Shown in pieces: positions 51,927 through 59,367 of a stretch of 64,000 bases of DNA; position 1 is the stretch's first letter; each line of letters opens with the position of its first letter. A model generated the notes under the pieces. The model did not search any database. It was not told the origin of the DNA and was given only the letters and a program-made list of their open reading frames with translations. The translations under genes were made by a program, and so were the position numbers. This DNA comes from Halorubrum rutilum (GTDB lineage Archaea > Halobacteriota > Halobacteria > Halobacteriales > Haloferacaceae), in NCBI RefSeq assembly GCF_024494565.1, contig NZ_JANHDN010000006.1, positions 156,069 through 220,068 of the forward strand, written 5' to 3'.

Positions 51927-53343
51927 CGCCGGGCACCCCCGCAGGCGGAGCGTCGTGATCGCCCGCGGACTCTAGTGTGTCCATGTCTGGCGGGCCACCG
52001 CGGATTATGCGGATGACGACGTAGCTGTACAGCGCCAAGATCGCCGTGTAGACGCCGACAAACCCAACGAGCGTGATCAACGCCTCACTTCCGGTAAGCC
52101 CGGGCGAGACACCTTCGCTCGTCTTCAGGATGCCTTGGATCACCCACGGCTGGCGGCCCACCTCGGTAACGACCCACCCGAGTTCGACCGCGACGAAACC
52201 GAGGAGGCTGGAAGTCATCAGCGCCTTGTGGAGCAGTCCGTCCTCGAATAGCTCACCGGTGTACCACCGGTAGCCGCCCCAGAACGCAAGCAGAATAAAC
52301 CAAAAGCCCATCCCGACCATCGCGCGGAACGACCAGAAGACGATGGCGACCGGCGGCGCTTCCGTGTCGAACGTGTTCAGACCGCGGATCTCCGCGGTCG
52401 CGTCCCCCCCGCTGGCAAGCCACGACGCGCCGCCGGGAATGCCGACCCCGAACAGCTCCTTCGCGCGCGGGTTTGTGAGCTGACTCAGATCCGTCGGGAT
52501 AGCGAAGATGTATTCGGGAACGTACGACTCGGTGTTCCAGACCGCCTCCATGGCGGCAAACTTCTGCGGCTGTGTCTCATATACATGGCGCGCGTACAGA
52601 TCACCTTGGAGTACCTGCAGGGGTGCCGTAATCAGTAATGCGACCAGTGCGATCTTGAGCGTCTTGTGCCAAAAGACAATGTTCTTCGTCTTGTTCCCCC
52701 AGACATGATGCCGATATATGTAGTACGCTGCGACGCCGGCCATAAATAGGGCCACCGACTCCACCGCAGCGTTCTGCATGTGGACGTACATGTATCCGAA
52801 ACGCGGATTCAAGTACGCCGCAACTGGGTCAACGAGGTGTACCACCTGTTGGCCATCTTCAGTAACGAGTTCGTAACCGCGCGGCATCTGCATCCACGAG
52901 TTCGCGATGAGGATCCAGACAGCTGACAGCCATGTTCCGACTCCGACAGCCAGACTCGAGATCATGTAAAGCCGGTCAGAGACCCGCTCACGGCCGAATA
53001 CAAAAATACCGAGGAACGTCGCCTCCAGCATGAATGCCATCATCCCCTCAATGGCGAGTGGACCACCGAATAGCTCTCCGGCAGTCGTCGAGAACGCGGC
53101 GAAGTTCGTTCCGAACTCGAACTCAAGCACAATTCCAGTTACTGTTCCGACGACGAACGAGACGGCGAAGATCTTGGTCCAGAAGCGACGGAGTTGTTCG
53201 TACACCGGATCACCGCCCCGGATATCCTTCCACGTGAAGTAGATGAGGAAGGGAGCTAGTCCCATGCTCATCACCGGAAAAATGATGTGAACGATCGTCG
53301 TCAGAGCGAACTGGAACCGGCTTGCGAGTACTGGGTCGATCAT
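51919..53343 (-). CDS. cydA: Cytochrome bd ubiquinol oxidase subunit I (CydA)
   Basis: A 474-residue haem-bearing subunit with about nine helices. H19 in TIVHIIFPV is the haem b595-type ligand, and EFGTNFAAFSTTAGELFGGP and GRQPWVIQG are conserved CydA stretches. The Q loop is short, as in the non-enterobacterial subfamily. It precedes and overlaps cydB by 8 nt; a small membrane gene follows cydB. Oxidases of this type resist sulfide, which fits the sulfur genes in the window. Confidence 0.94.
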   Translation of the reverse strand: MIDPVLASRFQFALTTIVHIIFPVMSMGLAPFLIYFTWKDIRGGDPVYEQLRRFWTKIFAVSFVVGTVTGIVLEFEFGTNFAAFSTTAGELFGGPLAIEGMMAFMLEATFLGIFVFGRERVSDRLYMISSLAVGVGTWLSAVWILIANSWMQMPRGYELVTEDGQQVVHLVDPVAAYLNPRFGYMYVHMQNAAVESVALFMAGVAAYYIYRHHVWGNKTKNIVFWHKTLKIALVALLITAPLQVLQGDLYARHVYETQPQKFAAMEAVWNTESYVPEYIFAIPTDLSQLTNPRAKELFGVGIPGGASWLASGGDATAEIRGLNTFDTEAPPVAIVFWSFRAMVGMGFWFILLAFWGGYRWYTGELFEDGLLHKALMTSSLLGFVAVELGWVVTEVGRQPWVIQGILKTSEGVSPGLTGSEALITLVGFVGVYTAILALYSYVVIRIIRGGPPDMDTLESAGDHDAPPAGVPGDD

Positions 53344-53634
53344 TTAGTACGTGGTGATGAGTAGTGTGTTCGTCGCGTTTTTTGAGCCGCTCGGCAGTCG
53401 ATGTTTCTTATCGCTCTTATGGACTGCTCCCGCATAACGTCGGAGTTGTCATAGGACAAGTCGGAATCGACATCCGGTTTCACACGACAGCGAATTAAGA
53501 CTGCACGCCCCCCCACGCCGGTTCGATACCGCTACCGGCATCGATCCCAGTATTGACTTTTCACGTGACAGCAGTCGCGTTGATTGTCTTGTGCCAACCG
53601 ATCCTTTTGGTCCACGAGGTGGGTGGGTTCACAT

Positions 53635-53814
53635 ATGGAGACACATCACGCCGTGCTCGCGCTCGTCGTGCTTGTCTCGCTCGTGATGACGGTCCGAGCG
53701 GTTATCGCCGGTCTCAGCGGTGACTTCGGAACGGTGGGTCGACAAGTCGGAGTCGGTGGGGTCATCTTTGCGTTCGGCGTGGCGCTGTACCGTAACTGGG
53801 ACTCTGTCGGCTGA
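53635..53814 (+). CDS. Small two-TM hypothetical membrane protein
   Basis: A 59-residue protein from the ATG at 53635 with hydrophobic segments at about 5-25 (HAVLALVVLVSLVMTVRAVI) and 38-52 (GVGGVIFAFGVALYRN). It is oriented away from cydAB and separated by 291 nt. Not recognised; the frame is short but shows haloarchaeal codon preference. Confidence 0.45.
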   Translation: METHHAVLALVVLVSLVMTVRAVIAGLSGDFGTVGRQVGVGGVIFAFGVALYRNWDSVG

Positions 53815-53988
53815 GGTGCAACAGTTGGTTGACGCTCAGCTCCGTTGATATCAGGACTCATCTGCTTCACTTGGTGGCTGCGGAGTCTCAGTAGTAGCAC
53901 GGTCGTACCGAATTGTGATCAACCACGTCAGACCCTCAACTGGAACAATCCTTTCGACGTGTTTCCTGCGTACTCTGCTGATACGGGT

Positions 53989-54150
53989 TCAATTCTTTGT
54001 GCCGTCTGCCGTCGCAGACTCGTAGTGGTAGTAACCGCCGGTCAGGGTGCGAGCAGGTATCCCGTGCTCTGCCAGCACCCGCGTTGCCATGCAGGAACTC
54101 TTCTCGAGCTTGCCGTACACGGGCAGCTCACCGTTTGGGTCCGCGTTAGA
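53989..54150 (-). pseudogene. Fragment of a rhodanese/CoA-disulfide-reductase C-terminus
   Basis: The minus strand encodes SCMATRVLAEHGIPARTLTGGYYHYESATADG, which reads like the last part of the rhodanese domain that ends CoA-disulfide-reductase-type flavoproteins. The active-site region is scrambled, no flavoprotein part precedes it and no plausible start exists. Probably a relic left by deletion. The rest of 53815-54167 shows no gene. Confidence 0.4.
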
Positions 54151-54167
54151 TAGCGTACACGAGCAGA

Positions 54168-54398
54168 TCAGTCCTCCAGCCCGAAATCCGCGAGCGAATG
54201 AGTGTGGTGCCATGCCGCAACGATTTCGTCCGTATCAAACGTGAGGACACCGTCTGTTAGTTCAATTCTAACTGTCCCATCTTCGATGTCCGTATCGTGG
54301 AGATGTATCTCTAGCGGCTCTTCAAACTCCGAAACAGCCAGCATTAGTTCACCTTTCTCTCCGAGCTTCGATCGTAGGTCGTCGCTTTCAACTGCCAT
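54168..54398 (-). CDS. Small conserved haloarchaeal hypothetical protein
   Basis: A 76-residue acidic beta-rich soluble protein: PLEIHLHDTDIEDGTVRIEL, then GVLTFDTDEIVAAWHHTHSL. Loosely like the small HalOD1-related or amphoteric output-type proteins of haloarchaea, but the resemblance is weak. Start at the ATG at 54398, after AT-rich DNA. Function unknown. Confidence 0.5.
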   Translation of the reverse strand: MAVESDDLRSKLGEKGELMLAVSEFEEPLEIHLHDTDIEDGTVRIELTDGVLTFDTDEIVAAWHHTHSLADFGLED

Positions 54399-54697
54399 TA
54401 CAAATACTTCTTACATTTCGATATTATAAAATCCATTTACTATTTTCACAAACCTATTTTTTAGACAGATTTTTGTCCTTGTTATATTCTCATATAACTA
54501 AGTGGCTGTTGTGTATATCTGCCGTCAATTTGCTGCTGTGCTGTGTATGTGCCGGGTTGTCTATTAGACTGCGAGTGTATTAATATTACCAGACTGTAGT
54601 TGCACCATCGTGATTAGCACACAACACGCGACTTGATTGGCGCTTTCGCCGTGTTTATTTGTGTGTAATATGTACTATACTCTAACAGAATATACCA
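54399..54697. other. AT-rich intergenic region
   Basis: Low GC, no gene. It contains promoter-like sequence for both flanking genes, including TTGTGTGTAATATG at 54658-54671 before the ATG at 54698 and GTTGTGTATATC at 54507-54518, both loosely like the sulfur-regulon motif. Confidence 0.4.
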
Positions 54698-54949
54698 ATG
54701 AGTTCGAATAAGAATTCTACCGAAGAGTCGCCCTCTCTTGCGGGGGTCGTCGTCGGTGCGTTCAGTGTCATCGTCCTGCTTGCCTCTATCGCTTACACCG
54801 TTATTTTGAGCGTTGTGAACTGGGCAGCGATCAACCTGCTCGCCTATCCCGTGAACGCAGTCGCTCCCTTTGCGGTGATCAGCGGAGCAATACTAACAAT
54901 CGCAATTATCGTCCCGACCACGTTAGTTACTGTCAACAAAACTAACTAA
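54698..54949 (+). CDS. Small two-TM hypothetical membrane protein
   Basis: An 83-residue membrane protein with a polar N-terminus (SSNKNSTEESPS), then hydrophobic segments at about 16-40 (GVVVGAFSVIVLLASIAYTV) and 48-76 (LLAYPVNAVAPFAVISGAIL). Upstream DNA is AT-rich with promoter features. It converges with the feo operon end. Not recognised. Confidence 0.5.
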   Translation: MSSNKNSTEESPSLAGVVVGAFSVIVLLASIAYTVILSVVNWAAINLLAYPVNAVAPFAVISGAILTIAIIVPTTLVTVNKTN

Positions 54950-55075
54950 AGGTCGATAGTAAATGCACAGCAAGTCGAGAGCACTACCCTTATCGCGCAC
55001 AGAATACTTCGCGGAGAGTCGAAATCCTCAGTAACGCCTTGACGAGACCTTCGTGTGGTCTCGTGCCGATTCCGT

Positions 55076-55294
55076 CTAGAACTCCTTCGTGGACTCGTTT
55101 CCGGTGTCTTCGTCGTTGTTCTCTCTCTCGCCGTTGAATCGCTCCATGACTGTACATCGGAGGCGGTCAACGAGACCCGAACAGGCACCACACTCTGCGC
55201 ACGACACCTCCGAACAGGACAGTGACGCGCCACAGCGTGGACACGCCAACCCACGGGCAGGATCGAACTCATACCCACAAGTCGGACAGATCAC
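55076..55294 (-). CDS. FeoB-coupled Cys-rich zinc-ribbon protein
   Basis: A 72-residue protein starting with GTG at 55294, which overlaps the FeoB stop as GTGA. Cys are clustered: CPTC (4, 7 region), CPRC, CSEVSCAECGACSG, giving eight or nine Cys, enough for two zinc ribbons. Small Cys-rich proteins accompany FeoB in many prokaryotes (FeoC-like or FeoB-associated), and haloarchaea use zinc-ribbon forms. Role in FeoB stability or iron sensing is inferred only. Confidence 0.65.
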   Translation of the reverse strand: MICPTCGYEFDPARGLACPRCGASLSCSEVSCAECGACSGLVDRLRCTVMERFNGERENNDEDTGNESTKEF

Positions 55295-57189
55295 AGGATC
55301 ACCTCCAGAGCGGCCGCGGCGAGTCCACCGACGGTGATCGCTGTCACCCAAGAGCCGGCCCACATCAGGAGTGCACTCCGCGCGTCGTGTTCCTTGAGAA
55401 TCATCGTCATAGTAAGTATACAAGGAACGAACAGCGTGATGACGACCAGCCCGACAAAAGTCTGTGGTGCTCCCAGCGTCAAGTCTGTCATTCCTGCGGC
55501 GGCGAAGTCACGTCGAATTAGTCCCAGAACGAGTACCTGTCCGAATGACGCCGGTAACCCTAGTGCGGCGGTCAGCGGCCGGAGCGCTGCTATGATCGCG
55601 TCGAGCACGCCAGCGTAGTCAAGCGCCGATACCACCACCGCAGTGCCCGCGAACAAGGGCGCCGCCTCCCTAAGGAACGCGAGCGTCCGATTCGACACTT
55701 TACGAGCGACGTTTCGGGGGCGCGGGGCGCGCAAACGTGGGAGTTGCTCGATTAATGCCTCTTGATCGCCGGGGAGTACCCGGTCAAGAAAGACGCCGGC
55801 AACCCCGAGGACACCGAGCAGTACAAGCAGATAGCTAGCCCACCAGACGAATCCAAGCCCAGCAAGTAACCCCATAATAACGCCGATCTGTGCAGAACAG
55901 GGGATAGCAAGACCCAGTAATGCTGTTGTGATGAGTCGCTCTCGGCGCGACCCGACCATCTGAGTGGAGATGACTGCCATCGTCACACATCCCATACCGA
56001 CGATCAACGGGACGACCGCGCGACCGTTGAGCCCGATCCGGTTAAGCCCTCTATCGGTCAACACAGCAAGTCGGGGCAGGATGCCGGCGTCTTCAAGAAT
56101 GCCGATCACGAGGTAGAACGCAGCCACGAGCGGTACTAACACGCCGAGAATGTACTGGACGGTGATCGTCAGCAATCCTAGGTTATCGTTGATAAGCAAG
56201 AACTCAACATGAGCGGCCCATTCGGTTGGCGGGAGGATATCCTCGACAACTGTCTTAACAGCGGGATTATAGTATCGGCCGAAGAGTATTTTCTCCGTGT
56301 AGCCGACAACCGTCTGTGCAACCACTACTCCCATAAAATAGAAGATCGCGATGAGGAGTCCGGACACAATCGGAATACCCGTCGCCGGCCGCATAAGCAG
56401 GTTCTCAAGCCATTTCATAGGGGGTCCCCCAGATGTGGTGGCATGCTCGACCGTCTCAACGATCGATCGAACCCGGGTGCGACGCTCCCGATAGACCGTT
56501 TCTCGTTTCTCGATAGCGGCGGGAGAGGTGTCACCCCCATCAGCTACTAGGTTACGGGTGTCGACGCGGCGGGCTGTTGGTTCGTCGCCTTCGATGAGTA
56601 GCGTCTTCTCTGCGCGGGTGGCCTTGATGTCGTCAGGAAGCACGTCGTAGTACGAAGCGATGGGCGTTGATGGGGGCGCTGATGCTTCTGAGAGGCGATT
56701 CTGCAGTTCGTTAACGCCCGAACCGGTAATGGCGACGGTCGGGATGACCGGGACACCAAGCGCAGTTTCCAGCGCGTCAATATCAAGCTCAAGATTGTCG
56801 GCCGCGACCTCGTCCATCATATTCAGCGCGACAACAGTTGGAACACCCATGTCTAACAGTTGTAACGTCAAGAACAGATCTCGGTCTAATTGTGTGGCGT
56901 CGACGACGTTTATGACCGCATCTGCGTCGAGAATAACCTCTCTCGTGACTCGCTCCTCTTCGGAAAACGACGAGACGCCGTTGATCCCCGGAGTGTCAGT
57001 CAACTCTGTCGACCCCACCGTCACCGAGGTCGTCTTGAGCGTGGTGCCGGGGTAGTTTGAGACATCAACGTACTCTTCTGTGAGCCTTTTGAACAGCGCG
57101 CTCTTGCCTGCGTTGGGTGCGCCGACTAGCGCTACAGACGTCTCGGTATTACCAGAGGTGAGGCCCCGCATAAGGCCTTCTCCCGTCAT
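55291..57189 (-). CDS. feoB: FeoB, ferrous iron transporter
   Basis: A 632-residue protein: N-terminal small GTPase with G1 GAPNAGKSALF, G2/G3 region YPGTTLKTTS/DTPG and G4 LNMMDE, a helical spacer, then about ten membrane helices including the Gate motifs (CVTMAVISTQMVGSRRERLI and IPCSAQIGVIMGL). It imports Fe(II) across the membrane. ATG at 57189 overlaps the feoA stop by 4 nt, and the zinc-ribbon gene overlaps its end. It is shorter than the 770-residue bacterial FeoB mainly by C-terminal helices. Confidence 0.93.
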   Translation of the reverse strand: MTGEGLMRGLTSGNTETSVALVGAPNAGKSALFKRLTEEYVDVSNYPGTTLKTTSVTVGSTELTDTPGINGVSSFSEEERVTREVILDADAVINVVDATQLDRDLFLTLQLLDMGVPTVVALNMMDEVAADNLELDIDALETALGVPVIPTVAITGSGVNELQNRLSEASAPPSTPIASYYDVLPDDIKATRAEKTLLIEGDEPTARRVDTRNLVADGGDTSPAAIEKRETVYRERRTRVRSIVETVEHATTSGGPPMKWLENLLMRPATGIPIVSGLLIAIFYFMGVVVAQTVVGYTEKILFGRYYNPAVKTVVEDILPPTEWAAHVEFLLINDNLGLLTITVQYILGVLVPLVAAFYLVIGILEDAGILPRLAVLTDRGLNRIGLNGRAVVPLIVGMGCVTMAVISTQMVGSRRERLITTALLGLAIPCSAQIGVIMGLLAGLGFVWWASYLLVLLGVLGVAGVFLDRVLPGDQEALIEQLPRLRAPRPRNVARKVSNRTLAFLREAAPLFAGTAVVVSALDYAGVLDAIIAALRPLTAALGLPASFGQVLVLGLIRRDFAAAGMTDLTLGAPQTFVGLVVITLFVPCILTMTMILKEHDARSALLMWAGSWVTAITVGGLAAAALEVIL

Positions 57190-57428
57190 CGCGGTCCCCG
57201 GTCACCGTCTGCTCGCTCAACAGTAATTTCCTCGGCGAGCGGTCGGCCGAGCGCCACTTCCATCCCGTGACGCCGAATGACGACCGGGCCATTACGGATC
57301 TGTCTATGACACTTGACACGACCGTCGAGAAGGCCCAGTCGCAGCAACCGAGCTCGCGTCTCGTCGTCCGGCACGTCAATCAGGTCAATCCATTCTTCCG
57401 AAGGAACGTCCACCAGCGCAGCCGTCAT
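57186..57428 (-). CDS. feoA: FeoA
   Basis: An 80-residue protein with the FeoA SH3-like fold: VPDDETRARLLRLGLLDGRV, then NGPVVIRRHGMEVALGRPLAEEITVE. FeoA helps FeoB-driven Fe(II) uptake. The ATG at 57428 is the first base of a DtxR-like palindrome, so repression by an iron-bound regulator is expected. The stop overlaps feoB by ATGA. Confidence 0.9.
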   Translation of the reverse strand: MTAALVDVPSEEWIDLIDVPDDETRARLLRLGLLDGRVKCHRQIRNGPVVIRRHGMEVALGRPLAEEITVERADGDRGPR

Positions 57429-57443
57429 TTAGGTTTACCTAAA
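57428..57443 (-). promoter_or_regulatory. DtxR/IdeR-like iron box overlapping the feoA start
   Basis: TTTAGGTTTACCTAAA is a perfect 7-bp palindrome with a 2-nt centre, matching the DtxR-family half-site TTAGGT. It touches the feoA ATG. A TATA-like GTATATAATG lies at 57481-57490 (minus strand), about 53 nt from the ATG. Haloarchaeal iron regulators of the SirR/Idr type bind such sites. Confidence 0.7.
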
Positions 57444-57637
57444 ATGAGGTGTGCATTGAAGAGTACGGCGAATAATGTAGCATTATATACGTCTACCGGC
57501 TACTTCTCAATCGAGAAGTGTACACTCCCGAGTCTTCTTCTGCGACAACAAAAGGAGTCGACGGTGAATATCAATTGGAGCAGCCTGAGATCGAATCCAC
57601 CACGCACCAACCGGAACCTCGCCGCCGATCGAATCAG

Positions 57638-58558
57638 TCAGGCCGGTTGCGAATCCAACTTTTTGTAGTCGATGTAGTCTGCCCCACGGAGGTCTTCAAG
57701 CAAGTTGATGGCTGCGCGGGCACCCTCTCCGACTGAAGTCGCGATCTGCTGGTGGCCACCAGTGACATCGCCTGCCGCGTACACTCGATCAATTGGCGTC
57801 GACTGATCGGGGTCGGTGATGATATCGTCACCATCAACAGGGACACCGAGCATCTCCGCGAGGTCGGTGCCGCCGGCAGTACCTAGTGCGACAAACAGTC
57901 CGTCTACTGGCACCTCCTCTCCATTCTGAGTGATGACGGCTTCAAGTACCTCCTCGCCTGTAAGCCTATCCAGGTTGTCAGTAATGACCGGAATGTTTGC
58001 CTCAACGACACGCTCTTGGAGGTCTTTATCGGCCTCAAACGGCGATCCGTTGGTGAGGATTCGAACATCATCGGTGTAGTCAAGCAACATCAACGCTTCT
58101 GTCGCGGCGTAGTTGTCGTTACCAACGACTGCGACTGGACTGTCGCGATAAAAGTACGCGTCACACTCGACACAGTAGGAGACGCCGTGACCTTCGTATG
58201 ATTCGACGTCCGCGATTGCTGGCCGTTCGTAGTCCGCTCCGGTCGCGATGATCACACCGTCGACGGTGTACTTGTCAACTGTCGTCTCGACGCAGTATTG
58301 CTCCTCATCTGGTTCTATCCGAACCACTTCCTCTTCAACAATTTTAGCACCGTATTTTTGTGCGTGCTTTTGACCCAAATCGACGAGCTCCGGGCCGGTA
58401 ACGCCTTCTGGGAATCCGAAGACGTTTTCCATGGTGTCTACATCACGGGTCGTTCCGCCACCGTCGTCAAACACGAGCGTTCGCTTGTCGGCACGGGCCG
58501 TGTAGATTGCTGCGTTCAACCCAGTCGGTCCACCACCAATAATGGCTACACCGGACAT
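57638..58558 (-). CDS. Thioredoxin reductase-like flavoprotein
   Basis: A 306-residue FAD-disulfide oxidoreductase: FAD motif VAIIGGGPTGLNAAIY, redox pair C129/C132 in CVECDAYF and C-terminal FAD motif RVYAAGDVTGG. The usual NADPH region GGGDSAA reads GNDNYAA and the HRR patch is missing (DVRILTNGSP), so NADPH use is doubtful; NADH or ferredoxin are alternatives. It would reduce the thioredoxin encoded divergently at 58832. A motif-like GTATTGTAAGATAG (58561-58574) lies just upstream of its start. Confidence 0.85.
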   Translation of the reverse strand: MSGVAIIGGGPTGLNAAIYTARADKRTLVFDDGGGTTRDVDTMENVFGFPEGVTGPELVDLGQKHAQKYGAKIVEEEVVRIEPDEEQYCVETTVDKYTVDGVIIATGADYERPAIADVESYEGHGVSYCVECDAYFYRDSPVAVVGNDNYAATEALMLLDYTDDVRILTNGSPFEADKDLQERVVEANIPVITDNLDRLTGEEVLEAVITQNGEEVPVDGLFVALGTAGGTDLAEMLGVPVDGDDIITDPDQSTPIDRVYAAGDVTGGHQQIATSVGEGARAAINLLEDLRGADYIDYKKLDSQPA

Positions 58559-58831
58559 TTGTATTGTAAGATAGTCACTATACTAACTTATACATTCCGG
58601 CCCTATACTTATCACATTGTGCGTGGGATCCTGATGTCAAAGAGAACTACTTAGTAGGTATGTTGGCAGAAAGGATGCTTCAACCGGTTTTGACGAACTG
58701 AGTTTCGACTAATATAATAATTCATCTAAAAATGCTATCTATAGCTACGGCGACAATCTACTCACTCTCCCGAGCTATCTTGTATATTAGCCGCAAAACT
58801 ATTATTACGATCCAGCCACAAATTGTGCGTG

Positions 58832-59239
58832 ATGAGCGATCGAGACCAGATCCGACAGGAAAAGATCGAAGAACTACGGAAGCAGGTAGCGAACGACGAC
58901 AGCACAGCGACTGTTGATGATCGAAATGAACCCATCCACGTTGAGAGCGCAGATCAGTTCAACGACCTCCTCGCAGAAGACGGAGTTGTTCTAGCCGACT
59001 TTTATGCCGACTGGTGCGGTCCGTGTCAGATGCTCGAACCGATCGTTGAGGAGCTGGCTGCCGAAACTGACGCTACTGTGGCTAAAATCGATGTCGACCA
59101 GTTCCAACAACTAGCACAACAATACCGTGTTCAAGGGGTCCCAACAATGTATCTTTTCGATGGTGGCGAACAGGTTGAACAGATGGTCGGTGTCCGACAG
59201 AAAGACGAACTGCGCTCGTTGATCAACCAGTACGCCTGA
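58832..59239 (+). CDS. Thioredoxin with N-terminal extension
   Basis: A 135-residue thioredoxin with active site WCGPC (C62, C65) and cis-Pro QGVPTMYLF. An N-terminal helix of about 30 residues (IRQEKIEELRKQVAND) precedes the fold. It is probably the substrate of the thioredoxin reductase-like protein encoded divergently, with 273 nt between the starts. The ATG at 58832 immediately follows AATTGTGCGT, a sequence similar to the motif of sulfur promoters. Confidence 0.88.
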   Translation: MSDRDQIRQEKIEELRKQVANDDSTATVDDRNEPIHVESADQFNDLLAEDGVVLADFYADWCGPCQMLEPIVEELAAETDATVAKIDVDQFQQLAQQYRVQGVPTMYLFDGGEQVEQMVGVRQKDELRSLINQYA

Positions 59240-59367
59240 GCTGACGGGGACTTGAGGATGCACCGCCTCATACATCAATCAGTATGTAAATACTCCCATT
59301 ACTAACAGACGCTCGTATTCGAGAATCGAACCAGATCAGATATATCTCGACGACGGGTACCAGTTCT

